DNA of 64,000 nt. Source: Sipunculus nudus (lineage: Eukaryota > Annelida > Sipuncula > Golfingiida > Sipunculidae). Under the pieces are notes generated by a model. That model saw nothing but the letters and a program-made list of their open reading frames with translations, searched no databases and had not been told where the DNA came from. Location of the stretch: NCBI GenBank assembly GCA_026874595.1, contig CM049314.1, positions 4,500,229 through 4,564,228 of the forward strand, given 5' to 3'. This document shows, piece by piece, positions 23,651 to 36,904 of this stretch (positions are counted from its first letter, which is position 1; every line of letters begins with the position of its first letter). The position numbers and the translations under genes are program-made.

Positions 23651-26066
23651 GGCTGAAGTTGCTTTCATGCTTTAAATGCGTTCATCGAAATATGTCTACC
23701 TGCTTTCCTCTTTATCTTGGAGAGTTGTCAATTTTGCATCAGACCTGCTTATTCCATATGAACTTACAGTACTTAAACAAAAAAATTAATACTGTTGGAA
23801 TATATTTTCTTGGGCATATTTTCTATCTTTTTTACATAGGCAGCTACACGTTTCGCGTACAAGAGACTTCAAAGACATATGCATGTGCATACAAATAACG
23901 CATGTGTCTGTTAACATGCCTCAGACTATACCTTCAAATGAGTACACTGAATAAACATCGTGTTTCACGATTTCATCTGAGCTTCAACTGATACAAAGCA
24001 TTTTTTATATAATTTTACAGTATAATGGTTCTTTATACAATCGTTATATCTTCGATATTTTCCAAGCCATGGAGCTGTCGGACGTATGCTGTTATCATGA
24101 TAAAAAAATTATTATTTGTGTGATTTCTGGAATAGAATAATTTTTCTTTCTATGTTGTTGTTTTTGGGGAGGGTGTTCTGCAATTCTGGAGAATTCTAGC
24201 AGAAGTATTCTTTATATCATATAAGTGAAACACATGACAAAAGTTCCTGCAAAAACCTTAGGATTAAAATATGCGTCGTTTAGTGCCTATCAGCTCATTA
24301 CAAAAATATGCATCAGATAGAGCCGTGGAATTTCCACGGGAACAGCTAGTTTCCATTAATGCTCAGTTCGGTGGAGGCTTACAGTGGTCGCTCATGATTA
24401 CAGTGATTGCATACATCTACATTGTATTATTTTTATGTAGGTCGCTTACCTTTCTAAACTGTACGATATTGATTCATGTTATACTAAATCATTTTCAGAT
24501 ATTTATTTTTAACATTTTATGGATTTACAAGTGACTGTGTGCTATCATGCAATTTATGATTTAATAAAAGTGCCATGTAAGTGACCTGCCGCAAACTGTC
24601 ATCATTACTAATCCTTAATGTTTTCTCTTCCATTATCAAGTTTTATATTTGCTTATTTTTATGTGCATCTGATAAAATGTGTGCATGTTGTTGAAATCAT
24701 TAAGTCGACTCAATCTTTAGATATGTCGTCCTTAGAAATACCTTCAGCCAAAATATCATGAGAGAATGTTTCCTTGTCCCTTGCATTCATTTACCATTTC
24801 ATAAAAGTTGAGAATTGCTTTCAGCTGGCTTGTTACATATTTTATAAAATATAAATTCAAAAAGGGTGATATCTTCATTCATTAATTCTACAGAGTAATA
24901 CAGAACACTAAACTGTCCATGCCTGGTTTAACTGATTAATTCAATACTTTGTTGAATTACTTATCGGAAAAAACTCCACTGACTCAGTATGCCATATCTT
25001 GTATAAAAGCCTTTCGTGATAAAAGGAAACCGTGCTAAGGCTAAGACCTTCTTTGATATGTGTACACAGCAAATAATTATACTGACTGACACCTCCCCAC
25101 AGTGCCGAGTTATAACCGGGGCAAATTATGGACCCTAAAGACCGTGTGGGGTTCGGGCTTCTTTGATATGACTCTGACCTAGTTTCCATGGTCAGTCAGT
25201 TAGTCGGAATAACATTTGTTGGCATGCTGGGACGGCCATTTCAACCCTTATATTATCAGGGTGATCATATAATTATGTTTAAGTGACAATCATATATTTA
25301 TCCTTGCAATATGGCATTGCATTTCCATCGCACATATTACAGGAGCAGTAGATATGCTACGCTAAACAAACTCTGTATAGTAAGTTTTCCTCGCAAACGC
25401 TTGCAGTGCATAGCTTTGATATTCATAATCGTGATAGGTCCTGTGTGTGGAAAATGCTATGGAAAATTTGAATAACTTGGAGGTATCTTTTAATATCTTT
25501 GTTTTTCAAAACTTAGAGTGCACCGCTTTTGAATTGACCCGAAAGTTAACTTTTTTGTCGGAAAGACAAATGAAGAAAATTAGGAAATGTTGGTTTTAAA
25601 TGAAAAATAAAAAATAAATAAATAAAAATAAAAAATAAAATTGGTAAACATCACGGTGCAGCATTGGAGGCATGATCTATATTCATTTATCCCGTATGTA
25701 TGACTTATTAGTTCGTAAGCACGACTTATTATATCATGCGCAGGACTCATTAAGTCGTGAAAAATGTCATTTATTCGGTCCAAGTACAAAGTTAAACAGG
25801 CTGTTTAATACATTCTAACTTGCGTGCAAAAAATAATAAGTCATGTGCACGACTCAATAATATGTGCATACGAGAAAATTATTCCGTGTGCACGACGTCT
25901 CAGCCTAAACGGATTGCAACATTTCTGTACGCCATAATAAAGAGCACCGTCTTATCTTTTAAATTGTGTACATATTTATCAATGTATGAAAACAATGTTT
26001 ATCTAACGGGGTGTGTGACAATTCTGAATTATGAATAGTAGATAAATTTCTTTCCAGACAACATAC
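23651..26066 (-). other. Rest of gene A intron 2
   Basis: No gene recognised. An AAATA-rich stretch lies at 25600-25640. Around 25690-25905, GTGCACGAC / GCACGACTTATTA-like words recur in both orientations, suggesting a small decayed inverted-repeat element. Confidence 0.5.
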
Positions 26067-26117
26067 CGGCGGAACGACAATCCTTCGTCTTGCATTCTGA
26101 CTGCGACGACACCAGCC
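26067..26117 (-). CDS. Gene A exon 2: mature N-terminus
   Basis: A 51-nt exon, acceptor TTTTTTACAG, donor GTATGT (phase 1 in, 1 out). It encodes LVSSQSECKTKDCRSA. It supplies the end of the signal peptide and the first cysteine pair (C-x4-C), as in the M13 family CLTxxCxxxA. Length, phase and sequence match gene B exon 2. Confidence 0.9.
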
Positions 26118-27496
26118 CTGTAAAAAAGCATTTATGGATAACAATAAATAAGTTAAAATGAATTTTATGAACATATGAACAGAAAACAATTTCACAAAAT
26201 AAGTGTACAGTACCAGAACAGGTAGGTGTGGTGTAGTCATCCTTTGTGTGTTTTTTATAAATAATCTGTAAGGAAGGTTCCTTTTCCTAATGTTAACCGG
26301 GGTAGCCTTGAAAATGGCTAACATATATCCGTTATTTAATTGGACAAATAATACAGACAGATCAAACCTTCTTACGGTAACGAATCAGGAGCTGCGGTTG
26401 CGCTGCATACCAGTCAATATTATGTTTAATACATACCAAGTGGCTACATCTTTCTGTCTTAGAATTTCCCGAAACCTGTGCTAATGCTATTATAAGCACA
26501 ACAGAAAATCAATAACTCCTCAAGAAACTCTATAGGTTCCAATGTTAACCTATAGCTGTTCTCATCTTGAAAAGCCCCTACGCATGTGCTAATGATGCGT
26601 GTAATGTTTAACGTACAGTCCATAAACCGTTTCTATAAAAATAACATGTTACGGAAGCACGGCATTGTTTGAAAATACATATCCAGACGAAAATGAGATT
26701 CTTTGTACATTAGAGACCATGCACTAAAACAAACACAAGCACATACGCTCTCACAAACATAAGTTTACTAATATCACATTATTTTCGGGCTTTCCCGTTA
26801 ATTTTGAATTCATCGTTTCATTGTTCAATCAGGTCATCCATCATCAAGGTTTAAGACGTACATAAACTTTTATATGTGCCCTATCACCCACCTTTTGAAA
26901 ACGAACTTATGTGGTTTCTGGGTTCCTCTGTGTATACATCAGTGATCTAAGGGTAATGTTGGTTATTAAAATTTCTTGTAAGGCCTTTGTGAAAGGTGAC
27001 TTGTTGCAAAACGCCATTTGCAAAGCTCTTGCTTATCTAATTTACTGCCAGATGCCCTTGTTGAATTTGTTTAATTAAGGCCGGCCCCCATATATTATGT
27101 TACACGTTGATACAGAAAAAAAACAGCTTGTTTGCGGTGTTTTCTGGTTTATCTTTAAAAAGCTCTAAGGGATTACCCTGAGATTATAAAGAGCAGCTAG
27201 GTGATTTGAACCCTTTAAATTCCAGGACGACTTAACGGATATTCTACATAACGTCAGTTGTGTATTATTATAACATCACCATGCAGCTTATAACTCAATG
27301 ACGAAGAAATGGCAAACATGGTCTATAATATACGTTTTAATCAAATGAAATGTGGGAAACGGATATTAAATTTGTTTATTTAGTCACAGGCAGACAGCTC
27401 TTAAAACATTTAATCATACCTTTAATGTTACTACAAGTACTACAACTGCCTAAAAATATTTATTATAATAATAACAATAAAAATAATAATAATTAC
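26118..27496 (-). other. Gene A intron 1
   Basis: No element recognised apart from an ATT/ATA-rich start next to exon 1, a feature also seen at the start of gene B intron 1. Confidence 0.6.
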
Positions 27497-27551
27497 CAGT
27501 GCAGAAAAAAAGCCCGCAAATAGCAGCCAAACCACAGTACCAGGTCCTCAT
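27497..27551 (-). CDS. Gene A exon 1: start codon and signal peptide
   Basis: The coding part is 55 nt, ATG at 27551, donor GTAATT (phase 1 out). It encodes MRTWYCGLAAICGLFFCT, which with exon 2 makes a hydrophobic signal peptide likely cut near the SSQS residues. Gene B exon 1 has the same length and phase and reads MTNWWCGLVAICWLTYFP. The sequence just before the ATG is also alike (GGCC..A.TAAC.ACC.AGG), supporting this start. Confidence 0.88.
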
Positions 27552-27604
27552 CCTAGGTTGTTAATATGGCCACCACCATGCACACTGACATCTCATATAC
27601 TGAA

Positions 27605-27611
27605 TTATATA
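27605..27611 (-). promoter_or_regulatory. Candidate TATA box of gene A
   Basis: TATATAA on the minus strand, 54 bases before the ATG, giving a leader of about 25-30 nt if used. A similar but weaker TACATAA lies at the matching place before gene B. Placement only; no expression evidence. Confidence 0.3.
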
Positions 27612-28046
27612 AAGATGGTATGGAGAGACACCCAGTATACGGCTGAGCAAACATGCTAATGGCCTACTATGTGCCCATCATCAGTTGTAGGTTCCCTTTA
27701 ATCATTGAAATATCCCTTAAAGTTGAAGCCTTTGTGTTTCTCGATTAAGGGCGGGCTGGTTCGAACCTTGAAAATAAGGTATCTCCTGAATGACCTCTAA
27801 GTAATTTGCAGCAGCAGGATCTAACATTAAACAGGCCTGTACAGGGGCGGCAAGGGGGAGAGAAGGTTATAAATGTAATCATCTCACCATGTTAGTCAGA
27901 GAGTAAGATCTATACACTGGAAATAAAATATACATCATTATAATTAGAACGACAGGTTTTGGTTATATTTCTGCCTTTCTGCTCGACCATATTTTCAATC
28001 TTATATTTGGTTGTAATATTCCACGTATATATTTAGTTTCACATGC

Positions 28047-28109
<63 letters not shown>

Positions 28110-29436
28110 ATTATTACGGTGTTTCTTCTTTTCAAATTCTGTACCATTATCTTAGTTACTAGTTACCAAACAATAACATACATTAAGCAAAAAAAGAGAA
28201 CATATTCATAAGCAAAAGCATGTATGCGCATCCAGTTACAAAAAAAGCATTATTCCACCATCACTCGTGTATTTCTTTAAGAAGCATTAAAATGCTAATA
28301 TTGAAAACACAATTTTGAAAAAAAGGAAGTTGCCTATATTGCCCATTGTTCATCAATAAAGGAAACTCGTTATGAATTTCTGTTTCGGAGATTAATTAAC
28401 CAATTAATGATCAATTAAAAATAAAAAATTACAGACTGTGTGTCGCAAGGAGGGTATACTTCCATCCCCGTTCATATATTTTTGTGTGTTTAATCACAAC
28501 ATAACTCGCGCAGTCATGGACAGAATCTCATTAAATAATCCGGCCATTTTGGGAATGAACCAGCGAAGAATCGATAAGATGTTCGTATGGATCTCCCAAA
28601 TGATCCGTATTGAGGAACGTCATTTAGAAATATTCCATAATGTAAAGTCACTTATGCACTGATGAACCTGATAATATGGGCCGAATATGTGAATGCATGC
28701 ACAGGTTGGGGAGCATCCCACAATGGGACCCCCCCCCCCCCCTCTTTCCCACGTACTCACACACACATGGCGGAGGTTTGCATTCCTTGGAGTGCAGATT
28801 TCTTATAAATCCTCCCTTATTATAATGGGAATTTCTTTATCTGGATTTCTGAAGCTGTAGGATCCTTGACATCATATGTTTTTTTTATTTATTTATCATG
28901 CGCTTTTGAGGAACGCATGTTAACATCAATATTTACATCAGTAAAAAAATATTAACATATTGCCACCTTCATGAATTATATTAACTAATCAAATCATGAA
29001 TTTAATGCACAGGAATCAGCCTTTGATTGGAGTTATCCATGAATGTGGGGGTAACCTGAAATTGATTTTGCTTGTAGCCCTTATTTAGGAGCTACTTTAA
29101 ACGTTGTTGCAGGACACGTACTGACGAAATCAACTAGAACGATATTTTCAGCACGTAGGACAATTGTCTGGAAAAAAACTGTACATAACAATAATTTTTC
29201 AGTTATTTTTTACAACATATTTTGTACACAATCACTTTGGTTACATAAGGTTTTAATAGAAAGGGTGAATAAGAGAACATCTTTATACTATACAGCTACG
29301 CTTCGCTGAATCAAGCTGTGAGAAAGTGAAGATGACAGAGCACGACGTCCTTGAGTATACTGTAAGTCACGCTATTTGATTCCTCGCAATACCCAATAGC
29401 AATTTGTATCAAAGTACGTCGAGGGTATGTCTGACT

Positions 29437-29710
29437 AACGACGGGGAAGTGAAGCAAAGCGGGGCTTACTGTAGCCCATTAACCTCTGAGCGGGGTCTCT
29501 AATTAAAGACAGCGTTCAATGAAAATTGCACTCACAATTCTAAAGGTTCATCGCTGGGGCCGACACCAGCTCTTTATGCGAATGATGGCGGGAAGGTGAG
29601 GCGAAACGGAGCTTACTGTAGCCCATCTTCCTTTGGCGGGGTCCCTAGCTATATAATTTCTGTAGCCTTCACCCTTCTAAAGGTTCATCGCCGGGGACGA
29701 CCCCCGTCCT
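29437..29710. repeat. Two direct ~150-bp repeats with a short hairpin
   Basis: Both units contain GCTTACTGTAGCCCAT (GGGCT/AGCCC stem in the first) followed by a GCGGGGTC word and TTCTAAAGGTTCATCGC. The distance between units is about 149 bases. Confidence 0.75.
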
Positions 29711-32700
29711 ATAAAGCGACCTACAAATTTTGGAAAATAGACATTACACGCTAAATAGGGAATATTTACCTAAGATGCAACATTAAAGCTTATATTTTTA
29801 TTATTTCTACGTCATGAGATTGGGCTATTCCCTTCCGCTTTACTTGCCTGGCCCCTGAAGTATTACCACTTCCCTAATTGAGCGCCCTACCCACCCTGAC
29901 TCACTTGATGCACGTGTATTAGGAACAGTTAAGGTCATATATTATGCACGATATATTATATCAATGACCGAGGTAGTTAACGATGAATAAGCGCCAGCAA
30001 CACCTGCTTGTATTCCGACTCGTATATCCTTGTTGCGAGGCTACGTGCACTGCAGGGTTAAATAGATCTAGCTGTAACTATAGCCTTGACTTCTAAATGA
30101 TGCATACCTGCATAAAAGGGCTCAGGATCAATATTATGCCTATTCTTTCATACTATCTATCAATTCAGATTTCCTTTATATTAAGGTTTCCCAGCAGAAC
30201 CCTACACGCATATTTCCTCGCATACGGCTGTTTAACACCTTGTTATGACTGTGCGTTTTGGTAGACAGTTCACGTGTGTGTGTTCACCTGACAAGACCGT
30301 GTGACCGGAGGTCCGATTCAGAGGGGCAATACGCGGTGTTTCAGTCAGCGGGAACATGTATTATATTTTTTTGCCAAGTCAATCAGGGCATCTCCTGATT
30401 GATACGTGTTTTGGTTCCGCGCTGCACACAGCCCCACGCAATGTGTTTATGTTGACACCCGCGATCGCGCCCGGTTCACTGTTTTCAAACGGTTTTTAAG
30501 GCATTGTTTTGGCTGGTACGTTAAAGAAAAGAACCTGTTTTTTTTTTGTTAACTCAACATACTTTAAAGGTGATTGGGTCCCTTTAACACGGGGAATAGT
30601 CCATAAAAAAAGTATTTATCGGTAACACAGTGTCTTATGAGAATTTAAGAAAATATAAAAAACTGTAGTGTTTGGTTGTCTCCTGATCTGGAGTAAGCCT
30701 TATGCCATATGTTTGAAAAGATGGATATTAAGCCAGCAACATTTCCATTTTTTGTAATGGCTGCAAGGATTACACATAAATACATGCGCATTTCTGAAGG
30801 AGAAAAAGCATTAATAAACACGTAGGAACACCACCCCTGACTCTGGAAACAGGAGAGGCGCAAACGACAAGCAGTAACGTGATTCACACACGTCTCCAAG
30901 TGGCGGCATAGTGGGGTAGGAAAAATGACCTGGGTATTAAGTGAAAGCGATCCAAATATAATAACATTGTATATGTAACATCGCCAATATCCACAATAAA
31001 AACAAGTGACGCAAATTCAATATATACGAAACATGTCCAGTCATAAGATATGCAATAGTTTCAAGTTGATAAATGTACGATTGTTACATATAAAACCAAT
31101 TAGGTTAATAAGAACAGCATAATATCAATATAACGTTACACACAAGGATGATTAAAATGATAAGTTCAAACAATATATTTACTAAAGAAACTAATCCTTG
31201 TTATTTATCACGCTGGCATGTGTTGTACTCTCTTTAACTTATTAGATCTGTGGTAAGCTTTATAATAATTTGTAGTTTTATACCGTCGGCCAGCTCACTT
31301 CATGATATTATTTTTCGGCATCGATCCCGGGTTAAACACCGGTGTCCTGATAGCCTTGTACTCTCCAAACGATCTCCAACCTCCCAAGCCAGAAGAAACC
31401 TATTTCATATATAAGCCCTGATTTAACATATTGGTGACATACTGTATGTATGTCCATCCTCATGCGTCTTGGCCCTCTTATACTACTTCCAATTCCTATG
31501 TTGCGTACCAATTATATAATCATATTATTATAAGACTTATGAATGTAAATAGACTGCTAATTTGCTTATAATGTTATGTGTATCACTATGTAGCCTCGCA
31601 TGAAATACTTCAAAGTACGCCAAATTATACCTCATTGGAGAAAAGGCGCTAATTACTTCTTTTCCGATTTATTATGCCCTTTCGACTGGTAGTGAAGGTG
31701 TGTTATATGACATCTGTGGACTCTTGTTAGGCTGCATCAGTACCCCCCCCCCCCCCTTTCTCTCCACACTATTGACTCCCACTAACTGCTCAGGCGAAGA
31801 AGGGCCTGGACAGTTGTGGGGTAAAAAACGCTTGGCGACCCAATGGGTAGTGGCTTCATCCAAGCCGGTGGTTTCCTCCGGTTCCTCCGGGTTCCCCGTC
31901 CCCTTAAAACAACTGATCGCCATGATTAGTTATAATAACTATTTGTACAATCCATGTAAAATAAACAGATTTACATTAAGACTACAGACTGTACAGGGAC
32001 TGTAATATCAAAGTGAACACATAAGTAATGTGTGTCGAGTTTCATTATATTTCTTACCGTCAAGTACTCCTACTCAGGAGGATGAAGTTAGTTTTAAAGA
32101 ATAAGTTTAAGGCGTATATTACGTCACATCAGGAAAAAAGTCAGAACAGGTGTGTGTGGTACGCAACAACAGGACAGAAAGAGACCTACAAACAAAATAT
32201 ACAGCCATGAATGTCTTTATTGAAAGTATCGCTGTTTTTACAAGATATTCCTTCTTTGGAGTTTTTTTTTCAAACCCGACCGATGATTATGAACGGACTT
32301 TGTTTATGAAAAAGATCACTAATTGTGTGTGTGTGTCTTTATGTTTCATATCTCATAAAGTTTTTTGAGATTCTCGTACTTTGGAAATTAATTTTTCCCC
32401 ATTTTCCTCCGGGAGTAGTACTCAACATCAGGAGGTGCACTTTAACAGGTAAAAATCAGTCACCTGAGGGATTCTCGTGCGCCGGAACAGGACTTACAGA
32501 CGAACACACACATACGTGCTAGTAATGGGAGTCGGTTCCTTTTTCATAATCAATCATTGTTTTGAACAAACCGATCGATGATCGCTTATTAATCGGTTCA
32601 GACAAATGTAAAGAAATATGCAATTATATGTAAAACTACTTTCTTTAACTGGCCTGCATGTCTTCTACCTGAAGAATTGAAGTTTTTGCCTGTTTTATAT

Positions 32701-33390
32701 TTTCCTATTATTTCTAATACATGCTATACAAAGTATCATTATAATAAATTATAATAATCAAGAATTAACCACAATCCAGGACTTCTGCTTTATTGCTGGC
32801 ACTCATACTACCGCGTATTGTTTTAACATCATTAAAATAACAGGCCCATTTAATTTTTGTGTGTAAAAGTTAAAGAAAAGTAATTGAAATCTAAAAAAGT
32901 AATAACGTTAAAGGTCAGGGTAATTATTTTTTGTTTTTGGTTTGAAAAACTAGGTAACTTTTGTTTGATTTTCAGTGCCAGTTATCAGCTTGTTCGTAAT
33001 AGAAAAAAAAATTACAAACACAGTTAAAAAGAAATACAACCTAAAAAGACTGTTCTATGCTTGTTCTGATCACAGGCACTTGAATTACTATAAGTGTATA
33101 TTTCGGATGAATTTGTTGCTTTTTGGGTAATTTCCTTAAACTAATACTTATCTCACATTTTCCTAGCGTCTTTCGCAATATATGGTCCATCTCTTTATTA
33201 TCTATTTAATATTTGAAATAGGCAGGCGAGAAGCCCCCATAATCGATTGTTGCTTTTGGTAATCGAGCGCTTGAAAGTGGCAGCAAAGCGACTGACTTTC
33301 GATAAAACTCGATGATCGGCCCACCGCTAAATGCGTGCACACATACATACCTTTGTTCCCGGTACCTATGTATCCCGGTACCTATGGTCC

Positions 33391-33441
<51 letters not shown>

Positions 33442-33455
33442 ATAAATATATATAA

Positions 33456-33500
<45 letters not shown>

Positions 33501-34011
33501 CATGGACCTTGTTGGTCGAGGAAATGTGAGAGGACCAATCCACAGGAGTACCGAGAGAAGACACCCCCAACGCCCACCGCCCGGACCTCCACCAACAAGG
33601 ATTAAGGACACCTGGTAAAAGTCTCTGAACCCCCCCCCCCCTATGAGAAACAGAACAAAATTCCTCTCTCAGAATATCGTAATCGTTTTTACTCTAACGC
33701 CTACTCATATATACTGATGTATACGAAACTGATGTTTGCTTAGTATCGAGCATGAAGTAATAATTTACTTTTTAATAACATTTAAAACCTTGCTAACGAC
33801 AATTCAATGGGGAATCCATTTCTGTCTCTTTATTAAATACATAATTAAAAGATTATATATGATATATGACGAACCTATAAACTTAAATTGGAATAACATC
33901 TAAATTAAAAAATAGTGTATTTTATTGCCCTAAAGAGTGAAGCTCCCCACCCCTAAACAAGTGAAGGGACTTATTCCTCTACCCCCAACCCCGAAACTAG
34001 GCCCATTTATA

Positions 34012-34080
<69 letters not shown>

Positions 34081-34192
34081 TTTGCCTTTAGAATAGGCGT
34101 GCAAATTAGAGTGATGGTATAAAGAGAACCTGTGAAAACATTTCATGGGATATGACCCTGTTCCCTCAACCGTATACCGGGCTTTTGCTCTG

Positions 34193-34200
34193 TACATAAC
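34193..34200 (+). promoter_or_regulatory. Candidate degenerate TATA box of gene B
   Basis: TACATAAC about 65-70 bases before the gene B ATG, at the place matching the gene A TATATAA. A better TATAAAG occurs at 34118-34124, but further away. Which one is used, if any, cannot be told. Confidence 0.22.
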
Positions 34201-34263
34201 TTCGGAGCATTAGTGTGTGAGAGGTCAGCGTATGTCAGGAGGCGGCCTTACTAACTACCAAGG

Positions 34264-34318
34264 ATGACGAACTGGTGGTGTGGGCTGGTTGCCATTTGTT
34301 GGCTTACTTATTTCCCTG
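34264..34318 (+). CDS. Gene B exon 1: start codon and signal peptide
   Basis: A 55-nt coding part, donor G|GTAATA (phase 1 out). It encodes MTNWWCGLVAICWLTYFP, joined to GPVLSQS of exon 2 to form a signal peptide. It is homologous in length, phase and sequence to gene A exon 1. The frame stays open past the donor into ATT/ATA repeats, which is not coding. Confidence 0.87.
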
Positions 34319-34379
34319 GTAATAATATATGTTTTATTATACTGTTATTAATGTTTGTTGCTGTCACTGTTATGTTGAT

Positions 34380-34440
34380 AAAAATAATAATAATAAAAAT
34401 AATAATTATAATAATCATTATTATTATTATTATTGTTATT
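34380..34440. repeat. (AAT)n/(ATT)n inverted microsatellite
   Basis: AATAAT repeats followed by ATTATT repeats at the start of gene B intron 1, able to pair with each other. The Asn and Ile repeats in open frames here are artefacts. Confidence 0.85.
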
Positions 34441-35084
34441 CCCCCTTTTCTTGGGAGTGTATATGCAGATATATATTTTACTTATAGGTAGGGTCATCCT
34501 CTGCCGTGGTCGTGACCTATGAATACGATAAGTTTGAAAGGCTGTAGGTTTTTCCCTGATATTAGAAATTATTTCTACCGAAATGTAAAAAAAAAAAAAC
34601 ACCTTTATCGTTATTCAGTCTGTTTAACATTCACTAAGATTACATTATGTATACTAGAAACCACTAAACATGGATGTGAGTTTTGAATAGTTTGTAATAA
34701 TTGTAGGTATCGAGACATCCCTGTCACTAAACAATTCAGTAATGTATTGAAGACCAATAAAGAAATTATTAATTGACCACTAACTGGAGACTGCACATAC
34801 ATTCCCTTAACCCCTCTTACTATCCATAATTATGACGTCATCAGCGACTGTTTGGAATGGGGATTTTACAAATACCCTCCAGTTAATCTTAATAGAAATT
34901 AATTTATCTTGATTTAAGGAAATATGAGTATTGCCTTTGATTTTTATAAAATGCATGACGTTTTTGAGTGAATCAGGATTTACCGTGATAACTGAAAAAA
35001 ATACGTGTTTCCTGATCTCACGAATTCACTTTAATACACAGAGACGGATATCAAATATAATTAATAAATACCTGTATCTTACAG

Positions 35085-35135
35085 GACCGGTGCTATCGCA
35101 GTCGAAATGCACCACGAAGGAATGTCGTTCTGCAG
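35085..35135 (+). CDS. Gene B exon 2
   Basis: A 51-nt exon, acceptor CTTACAG, donor GTGAGT (phase 1 in, 1 out). It encodes PVLSQSKCTTKECRSA, homologous to LVSSQSECKTKDCRSA of gene A. Both cysteines are kept. Confidence 0.9.
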
Positions 35136-35550
35136 GTGAGTCGTCCAGAATTGTTCTTGTTTAGGTCAGAACCGTATCACTAGTATGGGACAAGCATTTT
35201 ATTTGAAAGTTTTACAAACTATTAGTTTAGTCTGTTCTTGGACCCTGACATATATACTGAGGCTTATAGTTCAGACTATAATCTAGAGTAAGGAATACAG
35301 AAAAGTTGTGTTTTCAAAAGTATATTGCATATTATCTAAAGTAAGAAATAAAATTTACTATTTTCGATTAATTTAATAAATTCCTTTGTTGTTTTTCTGT
35401 CCCCGGTTGTCACTTGATCTTCTTCATTAAAGGCCGCAAGTTACCTTTGTATTCTGTCTACATCAACATACAATAACATTTAGTCATTAGCCGTTAGTAG
35501 TTCGCTGCCACTCGTCAGTTCACAAGCTCAATACAACTAAAGTGCAACAA

Positions 35551-36335
35551 GGGCCCGGTCACACCTGAGCTACGATCACCTGCGGCCGCACCCAAATCGC
35601 AGAGAACAGGCGGTCGCTATTTTGCATAATAACTGTCACGTCAGCACAAGACTTGCGCACGGTCACCTGAAGCACTTCCGACTTGTTGCGTAGGACCAGT
35701 ATACGACCATCCATGGCAATCCTGACAAAATCTTGAGAAACAAATGTCATGATCAGGCAAAGCGCGACGGTACCTGGAGACTCCGACCTTTTCGATCTCG
35801 GGTCGATCACTTCAGATCGGACCACTAACATATCCGACCATAGGACCGATGATCTTGGACAACTTCAGTTCGTGCAACTACGATCTCGGACCAGGGTCAC
35901 ATGCATATTCAGTAATGCTCTGTCTGTTTATTCATTTATGAAATACGCAATTTTTTCTCAATAATACACATTCCGAATATTAAACTGACACTACCCACAC
36001 TTCCAAATAACTGTATTTTTTCATGCGAGCGCGAATTTGTTTAAATACCATTGGGAGCCAATTATAGTCCTACTTGTTTCATTATGTATTCCCTAAAAAA
36101 ACTAATTTTAACACACCCATACATACACTTCATATATTATTCTCGCCTTAATGAAGATGTTAGTGTGCATGTCCAATGGTTCGAATAAAAGAATTGGAAA
36201 GGTTTATTCGGCTTATATATTTACAATTACAAACAACAATATGTCAAAATAAAATTCACTCCGTTAATATGGCCAGCCAGTCACAATGATTCGTTTGTTG
36301 AAGGTGCTATAGAGGCAGTTTTCTTTCCTCAATCG

Positions 36336-36379
<44 letters not shown>

Positions 36380-36904
36380 ATACTTCTCCTCGAATTTTCT
36401 TTATTTCATTACCCCTTTTCTTCAGTTATTTCTGGCATATTCTAATTTTCTAGTACGAGTACGAGTTTTGTTAGGGAGTAAGCAAGTCTTTTTTTATTCA
36501 AACAATTATTCTCAACATGGTTTGTAGACAGCACATACATATTTCACAAAGAAATAATTAGTCCCAACAAGGTCTGAAGGAATCCGAAATAGTTGTCCGA
36601 TATGGTAAGGAACGTGGTCCGAGATCGTCAACCCGGTGATCCGAGATTGCAGTAAGTGGTCCGACTTCGTGTCGGTCGAGATTTCAAAGGTCCGAGGTCT
36701 CCAGAAATCTATAGCGATTTGGTTAGACTACAGAAGGCAGTTTGTTACTCTTAACAAAGGCCTCCTTACGAACACTTTTCCTTTTGTGATTCGCGACCAC
36801 CAGCGATCCCCATTGGCTTGTCGTTAGGCCATCTTACATTGTCACTGACCTCCCACGATTGCCTGTCGTAAATAGTGGTCGTATCCCCTAGTGAGACTGT
36901 CCCC
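35551..36904. mobile_element. 1.35 kb inverted-repeat element
   Basis: The tips match as inverted copies: GGGCCCGGTCACAC at the left, and the reverse complement of GGGGACAGTCTCAC at the right. Further inward, blocks such as CGATCTCGGACCA, CTGGAGAC and ATATC(G/C)GAC recur in inverted order (35775-35900 against 36590-36710). The middle holds a (CT)n run at 36344-36376. The 8-bp flanks TGCAACAA and GAGCACAA are similar but not identical, so a target duplication is only suggested. No coding capacity. Confidence 0.65.

Larger units (their letters stand above)
333..27551 (-). other. Gene A locus: secreted M13 (neprilysin-like) metallopeptidase, 15 exons seen, 3' end outside window
   Basis: Fifteen exons join into 567 in-frame codons plus two bases with no stop. 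In order they give a signal peptide, a two-cysteine segment, the DPCDDFYKYSCGNW block typical of the M13 N-domain, the FYKSCM block, the YGGWPM block, an LGLGSPEYY block (family LGLPxRDYY), WLTFF, NFLVWR, WQKCAYMADAFFSDVAGRLF, STWMDDETK, NIGYDSWIMND and NAY...AILQ. These are M13 landmarks in the family order, and NAY falls near residue 540, as in human neprilysin (542). The exon with HExxH is not in the window. M13 enzymes are zinc endopeptidases that cut small peptides outside the cell. This one has a cleavable signal and no transmembrane anchor, so it should be secreted. The substrate-binding region near exons 14-15 is divergent, so activity is uncertain. M13 assignment is very secure; the exact orthologue is not known. 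Confidence 0.93.
27552..34263. other. Divergent upstream region shared by genes A and B, 6.7 kb
   Basis: No gene recognised. It holds (TA)n at 28048-28106, 33394-33497 and 34013-34077; poly(C) of 14 at 28729-28742 and 31743-31756, and 12 at 33630-33641; a tandem repeat pair at 29437-29710; and a dispersed repeat at 30430-30600 that also occurs in the gene B duplication (39090-39270 and 46010-46190). A short open frame at 28438-28662 has no recognisable similarity. Regulatory elements for both genes probably lie here. Confidence 0.6.

Noticed and set aside
28438-28662. Open frame upstream of gene A, after a plausible acceptor
   Set aside because: No recognisable similarity, no partner exon found; left as unexplained.
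31672-32005. Overlapping open frames on both strands around a poly(C) run
   Set aside because: Pro-rich reading comes from the C run; no domain recognised.
34319-34491. Continuation of gene B exon 1 frame as a hydrophobic helix (possible membrane anchor)
   Set aside because: A GT donor at the same place as in gene A ends the exon; the rest is ATT/ATA repeat.
36344-36376. (CT)n run as a promoter element
   Set aside because: Lies inside an inverted-repeat element with no gene start nearby.
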